A DNA stretch of 64,000 bases from Acinetobacter pecorum (GCF_014837015.1 NZ_JACSPT010000009.1:1-64000), one strand, 5' to 3'; positions 38,444-48,530 are shown, counted from the stretch's first letter. Notes: generated from the letters alone by a model not told the origin. Made by a program: numbers and translations.

Positions 38444-39514
38444 ATGTTGGCACGTCGTATAGTTGCAAAACATGTGACCCAAACCACTGCGCTGGCCATG
38501 CTGGGTGCAACCGCGGTATTGGCGGGTTTACAGGTTTTATTCACTTATCTGGGTGAGCTGGGCTCACTCAAAGAAGGCTATGGCGCCTGGGATGCCTTGA
38601 AATATGTACTCTGGGAAGCGCCGAAATATTTGTATGAAATCCTGCCGATTTCTGCACTGATTGGTGCAGTATTGGGATTGGGCACATTAGCTTCGAATAG
38701 TGAGCTGATCGTGATGCGTTCGGTGGGTGTAAGCTTATGGCGTATAGTCGGCTGGGTCATCCGTTCAGCCCTGTTGCTGGTGGTGTTGTCTTTTGCCTTA
38801 AGTGAGTGGGTGATTCCGTATACCACTGAACAGGCTAAAAGCGTCAAGAGTGCCAGTAAAGCCGCTCAACTCGGTGAAGTCCGTGGTTACTGGACCCGCG
38901 AAGGTCAGCGCTTTATTTATATCGATTATGCCAACTCCAAAGGTCAGCTGAAAAATGTGCAGATGCTGGATTTCGATGACAATTACCGTTTACGTGGCAC
39001 TTTAGAGGCTAAAGAGGGTGAGTTTGTCAAAGATGGAGCCTGGAAATTAAACAGTACCGAACAGTTTGATATTTTAAAAGATGGCAATGCGACTCTGGTG
39101 CAACATGCTGAACAGCCACTGGCTCTAGCCTTGCAACCGAAATATGTGCATATGGTGACGATTGATCCAGAAGATTTATCGCCAAGCCAGCTAGTGAGCT
39201 TTATGAGCTATATGCATGAATACAGCCAAGTGCCTAAAACCTATCAGTTGGCCTTCTGGCAGAAAGTCGGTTCCCCATTTGCCCTGATCGCTTTGGTAGT
39301 GATTGCCTGTTCGTTTATTTTCGGGCCGTTGCGTCAGCAATCTATGGGTTTCCGTCTGGTGATCGCCTTATTTGCCGGACTGGGTTTCTTCTATCTGCAG
39401 GATTTCCTCGGTTATGCCAGTCTGATTTATGCACCCTCACCAGCCTGGTTCGTATTTATTCCCATTCTGATCATGTTTGGTATCGGAGGATATCTGCTGC
39501 ATCGGGCACGCTAA
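38444..39514 (+). CDS. lptG: LPS export ABC transporter permease LptG
   Basis: The 356-residue partner of LptF has the same plan: membrane segments at about 15-35, 60-80 and 100-125, a periplasmic domain at about 130-265 and three more segments (275-355). ARRIVAKHVTQTTALAML at the start and FIFGPLRQQSMGFRLVIALFAGLGFFYLQD in TM5-6 fit LptG. It is separated from lptF by 2 bases, so the two are made together. The ATPase LptB is encoded elsewhere. Confidence 0.93.
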   Translation: MLARRIVAKHVTQTTALAMLGATAVLAGLQVLFTYLGELGSLKEGYGAWDALKYVLWEAPKYLYEILPISALIGAVLGLGTLASNSELIVMRSVGVSLWRIVGWVIRSALLLVVLSFALSEWVIPYTTEQAKSVKSASKAAQLGEVRGYWTREGQRFIYIDYANSKGQLKNVQMLDFDDNYRLRGTLEAKEGEFVKDGAWKLNSTEQFDILKDGNATLVQHAEQPLALALQPKYVHMVTIDPEDLSPSQLVSFMSYMHEYSQVPKTYQLAFWQKVGSPFALIALVVIACSFIFGPLRQQSMGFRLVIALFAGLGFFYLQDFLGYASLIYAPSPAWFVFIPILIMFGIGGYLLHRAR

Positions 39515-39547
39515 ATCACAGGGAAATAGAACAAATCAATCATCATG

Positions 39548-39585
39548 AGAGGCCTAAACCATACCCGGGTCATGGCCTCTTTTTA
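39548..39585 (+). terminator. lptFG terminator
   Basis: AGAGGCC and GGCCTCT form the base of a stem with an inner CCCGGG palindrome in the loop, followed by T5. It is 33 bases after lptG. Confidence 0.75.
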
Positions 39586-39592
39586 TAAACTT

Positions 39593-39601
39593 CGCTAAAA
39601 T
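39593..39601 (+). promoter_or_regulatory. -10 element of gpmI
   Basis: CGCTAAAAT carries the hexamer TAAAAT, 37 bases before the gpmI ATG and just after the lptFG terminator. Confidence 0.4.
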
Positions 39602-39638
39602 AGAGCGATTAATTCGTAGACGAACAGAGTATTTCATT

Positions 39639-41186
39639 ATGACGGATGCAACTGCTGGCAAAATCCCTCACGTTTTGGTGATTATGGATGGTGTGGGTCA
39701 TCGCGAAGCGGTCGAAGACAATGCGTTTTTAGCAGCTAAACGACCAAATTTAACTGCAATGCAGAACAAGCATCCACATGGTTTGATCTCGGGTTCAGGT
39801 GAAGATGTTGGCCTGCCGGATGGCCAGATGGGTAACTCGGAAGTCGGACATATGAACCTCGGTGCAGGCCGTGTGCTGTATCAGGACTTTACCCGAATTA
39901 CCAAAGACATTCGTACGGGCGACTTCTTTGAACATGAAGTGCTGGTCGATGCAGTAGAGAAAGCCAAAGCTACAGATGGGGCAGTACATTTGCTTGGCCT
40001 TTTGTCTGAAGGCGGTGTGCACTCACATGAAGATCATATCGTGGCGATGGCAGAGCTAGCACTGAAACGCGGTGCCAAAGTCTATTTACATGCATTTTTA
40101 GATGGGCGTGATACACCGCCTAAAAGCGCACAGCCTTCTTTAGAAAAGCTTGATGCCTTATTTGCGCAATATCCAGGCCAAGGTCGTATTGCGACCATGA
40201 TTGGCCGTTATTTTGCCATGGATCGTGATAACCGTTGGGATCGTGTTGAACAGGCCTATCGTCTGCTGACTGAAGGTGAAGCGGTTCGTACGGCTGCCAC
40301 TGCAGTCGAGGGTCTGGAACAGGCCTATGCAGCTAGTGAGTCGGATGAGTTTGTCAAAGCGACCCGTATTGGTGAGCTGGCAAAAATTCAGGATGGCGAT
40401 AGCGTGGTGTTCATGAACTTCCGTGCTGACCGTGCCCGTGAATTGACCCGCGCATTTGTGGAAAAAGACTTTGCCGGTTTTGAACGTAAAGTGGTGCCAA
40501 ATCTGGCGAAGTTTGTCATGCTGACGCGTTATCAAGCCACGATTGATGCACCTGTGGCGTATATGCCTGAAGCATTGGTCAACTCGATTGGCGAATACCT
40601 GTCAAACCTGGGCAAAACCCAGTTGCGTATTGCGGAAACAGAAAAGTATGCCCATGTGACCTTCTTCTTTAGTGGCGGTCGTGAAGACGAATATCCGGGT
40701 GAGAAACGTATCCTGATTCCATCGCCAAACGTAGCCACTTATGACCTTAAACCGGAAATGAGTGCTTATGAAGTGACTGATGAACTGGTGGCTGCGATCA
40801 ATTCAGGTGAGTTTGACCTGCTGGTGGTGAACTATGCCAATGGAGATATGGTCGGCCATACTGGCGTATTCGATGCTGCGGTCAAAGCTGTTGAAGCGGT
40901 TGATACCTGCCTCGGTCGGGTTTACGAAGCCGTGATGGCGCAAAAAGGTCATATGATTGTGACTGCCGATCATGGTAACGTTGAGCAGATGCAGGACTAC
41001 CACAGTGGTCAGGTACATACCCAGCATACGACTGAATTGGTTCCATTTATTTATGTCGGCCCAACTCAGGCCACAATCGTGGAAGGTGGGGTGCTGGCAG
41101 ATGTCGCACCGACTTTATTAAGCCTGATGCAAGTTCCGGTACCGGCTGAAATGCAGGGCCGTAACCTGATTCAGCTTGATGCATAA
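39639..41186 (+). CDS. gpmI: 2,3-bisphosphoglycerate-independent phosphoglycerate mutase
   Basis: This 515-residue, metal-dependent enzyme interconverts 3- and 2-phosphoglycerate in glycolysis and gluconeogenesis. It belongs to the alkaline-phosphatase superfamily: metal ligand Asp17 in VIMDGVG and the phosphorylated Ser67 in [17 protein letters not shown], with the closing metal motifs [12 protein letters not shown] and [10 protein letters not shown]. The length equals the E. coli and Pseudomonas enzymes. It is followed at 30 bases by the C-terminal processing protease gene with no terminator between them. Confidence 0.96.
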   Translation: MTDATAGKIPHVLVIMDGVGHREAVEDNAFLAAKRPNLTAMQNKHPHGLISGSGEDVGLPDGQMGNSEVGHMNLGAGRVLYQDFTRITKDIRTGDFFEHEVLVDAVEKAKATDGAVHLLGLLSEGGVHSHEDHIVAMAELALKRGAKVYLHAFLDGRDTPPKSAQPSLEKLDALFAQYPGQGRIATMIGRYFAMDRDNRWDRVEQAYRLLTEGEAVRTAATAVEGLEQAYAASESDEFVKATRIGELAKIQDGDSVVFMNFRADRARELTRAFVEKDFAGFERKVVPNLAKFVMLTRYQATIDAPVAYMPEALVNSIGEYLSNLGKTQLRIAETEKYAHVTFFFSGGREDEYPGEKRILIPSPNVATYDLKPEMSAYEVTDELVAAINSGEFDLLVVNYANGDMVGHTGVFDAAVKAVEAVDTCLGRVYEAVMAQKGHMIVTADHGNVEQMQDYHSGQVHTQHTTELVPFIYVGPTQATIVEGGVLADVAPTLLSLMQVPVPAEMQGRNLIQLDA

Positions 41187-41216
41187 TCTTTAATAAAATT
41201 CTGAAAAGGTAAAAGA

Positions 41217-42389
41217 ATGACAAGAACACGCTGGAAGTCTGTCGTAATACCATGCTTACTGATGTGTTTGAGTCATTCAGCCTGGAGTGCCGGCTCCGAC
41301 GAGCCGGCACTCGATGATATGGAAATGGATGGACAGGTGTATTCTGAAATTCCTGTGGCTTCCATTCAGGAATTCGTGCAAATTTATGGCATTGTAAAAG
41401 ACAATTATATTCAAGATAAAAATGACGATGCCTTGTTTCAGCAGGCCATTCAGGGCCTGGTCAGTGGCCTGGACCGCTATTCCCGTTATTTGTCTCCTGA
41501 AGATTATAAACAGCTGCGTGAATATACCGAAGGAGAGCTGGCCAGCATTGATTTCGACCTGCAGTTTGATTCACGACTGAAGCAATGGGTGATTCGAGGT
41601 CTGAGTGACGACGCCGATTCAGCCAAACAGGGTCTGCGAAATGGTGTCACCGTTTATAAAATTGACGATCAGGTATTAAGCAGCCTGAATCAGGCGCAGG
41701 TCCGGCAGTTACTCAGTGGAGCAGTCGGCTCTACGCTCACGGTTCAGCTTTCTCCCCAAAGTCCGGCCTTTCGTCTGGTACGCAATACCAAACTGGATAC
41801 CGAAATTAAATCGAGCTTGCACAATAATCAGGTCCTGGCTTTACAGGTTAAAGTTTTTCAGCAAGATACTGCCAATGAAATCAAACGTCTGATTGAAAGT
41901 TATTCGGATAAACGCTTAAAAGCCGTGTTATTTGATCTGCGCAATAACCCGGGAGGCTTACTCTCTGCAGCAGTGGAATCTGCCGATTTATTTTTGAATC
42001 AGGGCGTGATTGTATCGACCAAAAGCCGGGCTGAAGGTAACCAGCAATTTCAGGCCTTGCCGAGTTTTGAGTTTCAGAATCTGAAAATTGGGGTTCTGAT
42101 TAATAACCGCTCGGCTTCTGCAGCAGAAGTCTTTACTGCCGCCTTAAAAGAGCATAACCGTGCCTGGGTAGTGGGTGAAAAAAGCTATGGCAAAGGGGTG
42201 GTACAAAAACTCTTTCCTTTAAGCAACGGTTCGGCTCTACAGATGACCGTATCGCAATACTTTAGCCCAAGCGGGCAGATGATTGAAGGGCGGGGAATAC
42301 AGCCGCATTTCAATTATCCATTCAAGCAGGAGATGCGTGAGGAGAGCTATCTGGAGCATGTCACAGACTTGCTGCTCCAGCAAAAATAA
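41217..42389 (+). CDS. S41 family C-terminal processing peptidase
   Basis: The 390-residue protease has a signal peptide (about 1-25, cut after AWSA), an N-terminal helical part (50-105), a divergent PDZ domain (about 110-185) and the S41 catalytic core with Ser301 (NNRSASAAEV) and Lys326 (EKSYGKGVVQ), 25 residues apart as in Prc. It should act in the periplasm, trimming proteins from the C-terminus, often peptidoglycan hydrolases. The PDZ lacks a clear GLGF-like carboxylate-binding loop. The gene follows gpmI at 30 bases; its stop codon touches the stop of pilR on the other strand. Confidence 0.9.
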   Translation: MTRTRWKSVVIPCLLMCLSHSAWSAGSDEPALDDMEMDGQVYSEIPVASIQEFVQIYGIVKDNYIQDKNDDALFQQAIQGLVSGLDRYSRYLSPEDYKQLREYTEGELASIDFDLQFDSRLKQWVIRGLSDDADSAKQGLRNGVTVYKIDDQVLSSLNQAQVRQLLSGAVGSTLTVQLSPQSPAFRLVRNTKLDTEIKSSLHNNQVLALQVKVFQQDTANEIKRLIESYSDKRLKAVLFDLRNNPGGLLSAAVESADLFLNQGVIVSTKSRAEGNQQFQALPSFEFQNLKIGVLINNRSASAAEVFTAALKEHNRAWVVGEKSYGKGVVQKLFPLSNGSALQMTVSQYFSPSGQMIEGRGIQPHFNYPFKQEMREESYLEHVTDLLLQQK

Positions 42390-43814
42390 TTATTCGTCTT
42401 CTTCAGTATCGAGTCCGAACTTTTTTAAACGATAGCGCAGGGAACGGAAGGACATACCGAGTTTCTTGGCGGCCAGTGTCCGGTTCCAGTGGGTCATATT
42501 CAGCGCGTTAAGCAAAATTTCTTTTTCCACCTTTTCCAGATATAGCTCCAATCCTTCTTCAGGCAGCTTTCTAGGGGCAATCAGGGTTTCAGTCGCAATG
42601 ATTTCGCTCGTAAATGTATTTATTTCCTGAGAGCTGTTTAGTGCCTGACGTAGGGGCGCACTCTGCAGATGCTGAAGATTAATCCGTTCTTCATCACTCA
42701 AGGTAATTGCACGTTCCATAATATTACGCAATTCACGTACATTACCGGGGTAATATTGCCCCAATAAAAACTCTTTACTGCGTTCAGTCAGTTTTTTATT
42801 GGGAATTCCCCATTCCTGACAAATTTTTTGAATAAAGTGTTCAGCCAGTAACAGAATATCCTGGCCGCGTTCACGCAGCGGCGGTAAAGTCAGATCCATG
42901 ACATGAATACGGAAATATAAATCCTGACGGAATTTCCCCTGTTGCACCAGGGCTTCCAGATCCTGATGGGTAGCACTGATCACGCGGAAATCTACATCAA
43001 TTTCGGTATCTGAACCGAGTGGACGAATACGTTTTTCCTGTACGGCACGTAACAGTTTGACCTGCATGGAAAGTGGCAGTTCTGCAATTTCATCCAGAAA
43101 CAGGCTGCCGCCATGTGCAGATTGAATCAGGCCCTGTTTGTCCTGCGCAGCGCCAGTAAAGCTGCCTTTTTTATGTCCAAACAGTTCGCTTTCCATCAGT
43201 TCAGTCGGAATGGCACCACAGTTGATTGCAATAAAAGGCCCTTCATTACGGTTGCTCAGGCGGTGGACCAGATTGGCCACCACTTCCTTGCCAGTACCTG
43301 ATTCACCCGTAATAAAAACCGGTGCCTGGGATCGGGCAATTTTTTGTAAGGTAATACGTAATTGCTGAATCGGCAGGGATTGTCCAATCAGCATTTTATG
43401 TTCGAGCGCTTCATTCGGATTATTATGCGAATAATCTACCGGTTTATTCAGGGCCTTTTGGAGTAGCTGTTCCAGGTGTTTCTGGTTAACCGGTTTACTG
43501 ACAAAATCAAAAGCCCCTGCTTTGAGTGCAGCAATGGCGATTTCCATGTTGCCATAGGCAGTCAGGACCGCGACCGGAACTGCGGGATAGAGCTTACCAA
43601 TCCAGTCCACTAATTCCAGACCATTGCCATCGGGCAGGTTCAGGTCAGTCAGACAGGCATCATATTGATGATTGGCAAGATATTTTTTAGCATCTTCTAG
43701 TCGATGGGTAATGTGGGTACGAATTCCCATACGCAGTAGTGACATTTGCATGAGGGTACATAAATCTTCCTCATCATCCACCAAGAGTACTAGTGGTTGT
43801 TGTTCCCCATTCAT
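42390..43814 (-). CDS. pilR: sigma-54-dependent response regulator PilR
   Basis: PilR (474 residues) turns on pilin genes from sigma-54 promoters. The receiver domain has the phospho-acceptor Asp57 (CLTDLNLPDGNG). The AAA+ domain (about 150-380) has Walker A GESGTGKE, the sigma-54 loop GSFTGA (the PilR form of GAFTGA) and Walker B-like LFLDEIAELP. The C-terminal Fis-type helix-turn-helix is LAAKKLGMSFRSLRYRLKKFG. The start at 43814 (MNGEQQP) is chosen over 43865, which lies inside pilS. It follows pilS by 14 bases. Confidence 0.95.
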   Translation of the reverse strand: MNGEQQPLVLLVDDEEDLCTLMQMSLLRMGIRTHITHRLEDAKKYLANHQYDACLTDLNLPDGNGLELVDWIGKLYPAVPVAVLTAYGNMEIAIAALKAGAFDFVSKPVNQKHLEQLLQKALNKPVDYSHNNPNEALEHKMLIGQSLPIQQLRITLQKIARSQAPVFITGESGTGKEVVANLVHRLSNRNEGPFIAINCGAIPTELMESELFGHKKGSFTGAAQDKQGLIQSAHGGSLFLDEIAELPLSMQVKLLRAVQEKRIRPLGSDTEIDVDFRVISATHQDLEALVQQGKFRQDLYFRIHVMDLTLPPLRERGQDILLLAEHFIQKICQEWGIPNKKLTERSKEFLLGQYYPGNVRELRNIMERAITLSDEERINLQHLQSAPLRQALNSSQEINTFTSEIIATETLIAPRKLPEEGLELYLEKVEKEILLNALNMTHWNRTLAAKKLGMSFRSLRYRLKKFGLDTEEDE

Positions 43815-43828
43815 CTTCCTTGACCCCT

Positions 43829-45403
43829 TTATAGCGTGATACGTTGACAGCTGATGCGAAAGCATGCGCCCTGTTCTTGTTGTATATAGTTTAATTGTGC
43901 CTGATTTGCTTCACAAAAACTATGTGATAAATACAGTCCTAATCCGGTACCGCTAATTGAAGTGCTAAAAAAGGGTTTAAACAGTAAGGCCTGGTCATGT
44001 ACAGCCACGCCTGAGCCAAAATCCTGTATGTCAATCCAGACCCGATGTTCATAGGGATGCACATTCAGCTGAATATAGGCTGCATCTGCTGCATTGTGGC
44101 GAATGGCATTACGAATCAGGTTAATCAGGATTTGCCGGAATTGTGCTTCATCAAACTGAATCATGAGGGGGATATCAATATTAAATTGAATCTGATCGTG
44201 AATATCAGCCAGATCTTCTTGGATAAATAACGGGATAAATTCATTAAGATGAATCGGCACCGGATGGGTTTCTTTATTTTTGACCATATTCAGTGTGTCC
44301 TGAATAATCCGGTCAATCCGGGTGGCCTGTCGGCCAATCATCTGCTGGAGTAGCTGTTGCTGTTCAGTTTCCGAGTCCAGATATAAATCATTAGCCTGCA
44401 CAATGGCTGCCAGGGGATTGCGAATTTCATGCGCAATACTGGCAGAGAGCTGACCTAAAGCAGCAAGTTTGAGCTGTTGCACTTGCTGATTCAGCTTTTT
44501 GGCATCCTGCAACACAAGCAGCATGAGGGTCTGGTGCGGTACAATCAGTTTTTGTACCTGCACATGAATGTTATAGCGACTTTGCTGGGAATCAAACTGA
44601 AAACGCTCACCATTTTCCAGCGTTTCAAACTGGATCAGTTCAAATAAATCAGGTTGTGAGTGGTATAAGGTGAACTTTTCATGGCCATATTTGGATTCAA
44701 TTCCCAGAAGATTGCAGGCGGCAGGATTGCTGAGTACCACATGATAGTTTTCATCCAGTACCAGATAGCCGGTTTCGATCTGTTCCAGAATATAGCGGTT
44801 GATATTCTGTAAGCGATACAGTTCTAGAGATTGAGAAAAGTTTAGATTTTCCAGAATCTGGAAACGGCGTACGGCAATTTGTCCGGTGCCATAAACCATA
44901 AAGAATAAAAAAGCCAGTAAGGCACTATTACTGATATTACTCAGCGAAGAAAATGCAAAAATGCTGCCGATAAAATGCTGGTAAATTACGCTGATAACCG
45001 CAACCAGCGTGACCACCAAGGCTTTTTTTGCATCCAACAATAAGGAGGCAGCAAAGATGGTGATTACAAACAGCAGTCCGATCTGCAAATTAGGACCATC
45101 ACTGGCCAAGGTCAGCAAACTTAAAATGCAGACATCGCTAAAGAAAATCATGATCAGCTGCGGCTGAATCAGAAGTCTGATCCATTTCAATGCAAACAGC
45201 TGTACAGTATTGATCGCTACCCCGACTCCCAGCGCATAATAATACAGCTGCGGATATTGGTAATCTGTATTTACTTCGGGATAGGTCAACAGAAAAATCA
45301 GCAGCAGACCGGTGCTGATCAGCAGGCGATAAGCGCTATACCAGATACCCAGATGATATTGATTCAGTTCTGCATAGTTTTTTTGTTGTGCTATATGCAC
45401 CAT
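43829..45403 (-). CDS. pilS: sensor histidine kinase PilS
   Basis: This 524-residue inner-membrane kinase has six membrane segments (about 20-175), a PAS domain (about 205-300), the phospho-acceptor His325 in ASIAHEIRNPLAA and the ATPase motifs NLIRNAIRHN, DFGSGV and GTGLGLYLSH. In Pseudomonas PilS senses pilin in the membrane and controls PilR. It begins 13 bases after the end of gacA on the same strand, so the three regulators are probably one operon. Confidence 0.93.
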   Translation of the reverse strand: MVHIAQQKNYAELNQYHLGIWYSAYRLLISTGLLLIFLLTYPEVNTDYQYPQLYYYALGVGVAINTVQLFALKWIRLLIQPQLIMIFFSDVCILSLLTLASDGPNLQIGLLFVITIFAASLLLDAKKALVVTLVAVISVIYQHFIGSIFAFSSLSNISNSALLAFLFFMVYGTGQIAVRRFQILENLNFSQSLELYRLQNINRYILEQIETGYLVLDENYHVVLSNPAACNLLGIESKYGHEKFTLYHSQPDLFELIQFETLENGERFQFDSQQSRYNIHVQVQKLIVPHQTLMLLVLQDAKKLNQQVQQLKLAALGQLSASIAHEIRNPLAAIVQANDLYLDSETEQQQLLQQMIGRQATRIDRIIQDTLNMVKNKETHPVPIHLNEFIPLFIQEDLADIHDQIQFNIDIPLMIQFDEAQFRQILINLIRNAIRHNAADAAYIQLNVHPYEHRVWIDIQDFGSGVAVHDQALLFKPFFSTSISGTGLGLYLSHSFCEANQAQLNYIQQEQGACFRISCQRITL

Positions 45404-45416
45404 GATTCACCAAAGG

Positions 45417-46052
45417 CTAAGGTTTAATCAGCCCATAGCGCATGGCCAGATGAGTCAGTTTTACATCACTGTCAATATTCAGTTTTTCAAAAATACGGTA
45501 ACGATAGGTATTCACGGTTTTAACACTGACAAAGAGTTTGTCGGCAATTTCCTGGGCGCTGATACAGTTAACCACCATCATGGCCACTTGCATTTCCCGT
45601 TCTGAAAGTGCATCAAAAGGCGATTGTTGTGTATCGGAAAGGTAAGAACTGGCGAGCTGCTCGGCAATATCGGCACTAAAATATTTGCCGCCTTGCATGA
45701 CTTTATTAATCGCACGTACCATTTCTGTAATGGGTGCACCCTTGGTGATATAGCCTTTGGCACCTGCTTTAAGAAGTAAAGAGGGATAAGGTTCTTCTGC
45801 CAGGCCACTGACCGCTAGTACTTTGGTTTCAGGCGCCGTCTGTAGCAGGCGGCGCGTAGTTTCTACGCCGCCAATCCCCGGCATGTTGACATCTAATAGC
45901 ACTACATTCGGATGATGTTGACGAACCAGAGAGATTGCTTCTTCACCAGATTCAGCCTGGCCAATTACCTGAACCTCCGCATGGTCTTCCAGCATTCTGC
46001 AAATTCCAGTACGGACTAATTCATGGTCGTCCACAACTAAAACTGTGATCAC
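45417..46052 (-). CDS. gacA: response regulator GacA/UvrY (NarL/FixJ family)
   Basis: The 211-residue regulator has a receiver domain with Asp54 (VVLLDVNMPGIGG) and a LuxR-type DNA-binding domain at the C-terminus (LSEREMQVAMMVVNCISAQEIADKLFVSVKTVNTYRYRIFEKL). This sequence is very close to GacA/UvrY, which in other gamma-proteobacteria acts through Csr/Rsm small RNAs. In Acinetobacter, GacA affects motility, biofilm and virulence. Its cognate sensor is not nearby. It heads the gacA-pilS-pilR group. Confidence 0.9.
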   Translation of the reverse strand: MITVLVVDDHELVRTGICRMLEDHAEVQVIGQAESGEEAISLVRQHHPNVVLLDVNMPGIGGVETTRRLLQTAPETKVLAVSGLAEEPYPSLLLKAGAKGYITKGAPITEMVRAINKVMQGGKYFSADIAEQLASSYLSDTQQSPFDALSEREMQVAMMVVNCISAQEIADKLFVSVKTVNTYRYRIFEKLNIDSDVKLTHLAMRYGLIKP

Positions 46053-46221
46053 CTATACTCTCCCTCTATTTAAAAAATCATTTTTTTGTTACATAAAGCA
46101 AAATAAGCTTGCAATGAAAGTACAAAATTAGCAATCCTATTCGCAAGATTAAATCTGAAACCTAGCACACAGTGTCAAGAACAAAAAATGTTCAGGATTG
46201 TGTTTAAATGTAAGGCATATT

Positions 46222-46251
46222 AGAGGTAATACGCAAATCAATCTTACCTCT
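46222..46251. repeat. AGAGGTAA / TTACCTCT inverted repeat upstream of pbpG
   Basis: Perfect 8-base arms with a 14-base loop, ending 20 bases before the pbpG ATG. If transcribed, the hairpin would lie just 5' of the ribosome-binding site AAGGA. Confidence 0.4.
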
Positions 46252-46271
46252 GTTAGTTGAGTGAAGGAATA

Positions 46272-47333
46272 ATGAAGAAAATAAACAAGTCTCTAAGGCA
46301 TCTACTCGGCCTGTCCGTGTTAATCAGCATGAGCACGACAAGTTTTGCCGAGATCATTATGAATTCTGGCACAGCAGAGGGCGGATCCAGTATCAGCTGG
46401 TCTTCTGAAGAAGTTAACCAGTTAATGAGCGATGATTTTAATGCGTCAGCCAATGAGCCTTCGCCACCCGGGTCTGCCACAGTGACCACCACTTTGCGTC
46501 AGGCCGGCACAGCAGCGCCAGCAGCAGTCAAGCCGGCTTATACTGCGCCGCAGATTATTGATACGAATCATTTTAGTAATCAACCTTCTGTCAATGCGCG
46601 GGCTGCACTGGTCATGGATGCACAAACCGGTGAAGTGCTGTTTAGTAAAAATACCAATACGGCCTATCCGATTGCATCCATTACCAAATTAATGACAGCC
46701 GTGGTCATTTCAGATGCACGTTTGAACATGTCAGAAAAAATCACCTTGCAACAGGCTGATTTTTCCTGCTCAGGGTGCAAGAGCTCAAGCTCGACCTTAA
46801 GAGCAGGGGATAGTATGAACCGTGCTGAAGCATTGTTATTTGCCCTGATGAAATCTGAAAATCCGGCTGCCGCAGCTTTAGCACGTACTTATCCTGGTGG
46901 TCGCTCAGCGTTTATTGCCAAAATGAATGCCAAAGCCAAAGAGCTCGGGATGAATTCTACCCGCTTCATGGAATCGACAGGTTTGCATCCGGGCAACGTG
47001 GCATCAGCTCGTGACTTGGGGATATTGGTGAATACTGCCTCTCAATACGGCCTGATTCGCCAGTTCTCGACCACGCCAAGCTATGACTTTAACTTGGGTT
47101 ATCGTGTGTTGAAATCGAATAATACCAATGCCTTGGTACGTAATGGCGGCTGGAATATCAATATTTCTAAAACCGGTTTTATTAATGAAGCAGGGCGCTG
47201 TGTGGTGATGCACACGACTCTGAATAACCGTCCGGTGGCGGTGGTACTTTTAGGCGCAAACAGCTCACAGGCGCGTACCAATGATGCGACCCGTTTAATG
47301 AGTTGGGTTAGCCAGCAACCTAAACGAATCTAA
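46272..47333 (+). CDS. pbpG: D-alanyl-D-alanine endopeptidase PBP7 (serine-type, S11)
   Basis: This 353-residue periplasmic penicillin-binding protein cuts peptidoglycan cross-bridges. A signal peptide (1-26, cut after SFA) is followed by a Ser/Thr/Ala/Pro-rich linker to about residue 105, and the S11 domain with the active-site SITK (Ser136, Lys139), SEN (195-197) and KTG (300-302). The linker is longer than in E. coli PBP7. The ATG at 46272 has AAGGA upstream; earlier TTG at 46257 is possible. The symbol pbpG follows PBP7/8 usage. In A. baumannii PBP7/8 contributes to serum survival. Confidence 0.92.
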   Translation: MKKINKSLRHLLGLSVLISMSTTSFAEIIMNSGTAEGGSSISWSSEEVNQLMSDDFNASANEPSPPGSATVTTTLRQAGTAAPAAVKPAYTAPQIIDTNHFSNQPSVNARAALVMDAQTGEVLFSKNTNTAYPIASITKLMTAVVISDARLNMSEKITLQQADFSCSGCKSSSSTLRAGDSMNRAEALLFALMKSENPAAAALARTYPGGRSAFIAKMNAKAKELGMNSTRFMESTGLHPGNVASARDLGILVNTASQYGLIRQFSTTPSYDFNLGYRVLKSNNTNALVRNGGWNINISKTGFINEAGRCVVMHTTLNNRPVAVVLLGANSSQARTNDATRLMSWVSQQPKRI

Positions 47334-47345
47334 TTGATTGGTTCA

Positions 47346-47377
47346 TAAAAAAACCCTGCAATGGCAGGGTTTTTTTA
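47346..47377. terminator. bidirectional terminator, pbpG / thrC
   Basis: AAAAAAACCCTGC-AATG-GCAGGGTTTTTTT between convergent genes. Confidence 0.9.
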
Positions 47378-47390
47378 ATTCTGGCCGAAA

Positions 47391-48530
47391 TTACATATTC
47401 GACAGAATAGAGTCTTTAACTTGAGTCATGGTCGCATCAATCGACAACATTACGGCATCAGCACATTGCTTGATGGCAGTGTCTGGATCTTTCAGACCGT
47501 TACCCGTTACGGTACATACGATCACTGAACCTTCAGCAATTTTACCCGCTTTAATATCACGGATCGCGCCGCCGACAGACGCAGCAGATGCTGGCTCTAC
47601 GAACACACCTTCATACATAGAAAGCAGACGTTGAGCTTCAAGAATCTCCGCATCAGTCAGTTCATCGAACCAGCCGTTTGAATCACGAACAACCGCTTTA
47701 GCATGATTGAAGCTTTGCGGATTACCGATACGAATCGCAGTTGCAACAGTTTCCGGGTTTTCTACTGGACCGCCACGAAGGAACGGTGCAGCACCAGAGG
47801 CTTGGTAACCTGCCATGATTGGCAAGCCAGCCGGTTTAGGACCAGTAAAAGCATCAGTTTCAGCATCGTAAACGACTTGCTCAAATTCTTCTTTCGACTG
47901 GTTGGCAACCGCTTCGGTATAACCCATCCAGTGTGCAGTGATGTTACCTGCGTTACCTACAGGTAGGCAGTGATAATCCGGTGCACGACCTAAAGCTTCA
48001 ACGATCTCGTAAGCAATGGTTTTTTGACCTTGCAGGCGGTACGGGTTGATTGAATTTACAATCGTCACCGGAGCCTGATCGGCAACTTCCTTAACTAGAC
48101 GCATACCGTCATCGAAGTTACCGCGAATTTGCATGGTGATCGCACCATACATCATCGCTTGTGCCATTTTACCCATGGCAATTTTGCCTTCAGGGATGAG
48201 CACGAATGCTTTGATGCCAGCACGCGCCGCATATGCCGCCGCCGCCGCAGAGGTGTTACCGGTAGATGCGCAGATGATAGCTTTAGAGCCTTCTTCAACG
48301 GCTTTGGTCACCGCCATAGTCATACCGCGGTCTTTAAATGAACCAGTCGGGTTTAAGCCCTCGTACTTCACATAAATTTCAACATCTTTACCAATAATGC
48401 GTGGAATATTCTCAAGCTTGATCAGTGGAGTATTACCTTCACCCAAAGAGATCGCACGAGTAGTTGCAGACACTGGTAAACGGTCGCGATAGCGGTCAAC
48501 TAAACCAGTATAACGATTGGCATTCGACAT
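47391..48530 (-). CDS. thrC: threonine synthase
   Basis: The 379-residue PLP enzyme makes threonine from phosphohomoserine. The PLP lysine is Lys66 in PTGSFKDRGM, and the Gly-rich phosphate loop is PVGNAGNITAHW. It is the short class-I-like threonine synthase of Pseudomonas and Gram-positives rather than the long E. coli form. The start at 48530 (MSNANRYTG) fits; the frame to 48581 reads through a GGGGAATCCTCCCC repeat-like sequence. It lies 57 bases after hom and shares its operon. Confidence 0.95.
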   Translation of the reverse strand: MSNANRYTGLVDRYRDRLPVSATTRAISLGEGNTPLIKLENIPRIIGKDVEIYVKYEGLNPTGSFKDRGMTMAVTKAVEEGSKAIICASTGNTSAAAAAYAARAGIKAFVLIPEGKIAMGKMAQAMMYGAITMQIRGNFDDGMRLVKEVADQAPVTIVNSINPYRLQGQKTIAYEIVEALGRAPDYHCLPVGNAGNITAHWMGYTEAVANQSKEEFEQVVYDAETDAFTGPKPAGLPIMAGYQASGAAPFLRGGPVENPETVATAIRIGNPQSFNHAKAVVRDSNGWFDELTDAEILEAQRLLSMYEGVFVEPASAASVGGAIRDIKAGKIAEGSVIVCTVTGNGLKDPDTAIKQCADAVMLSIDATMTQVKDSILSNM

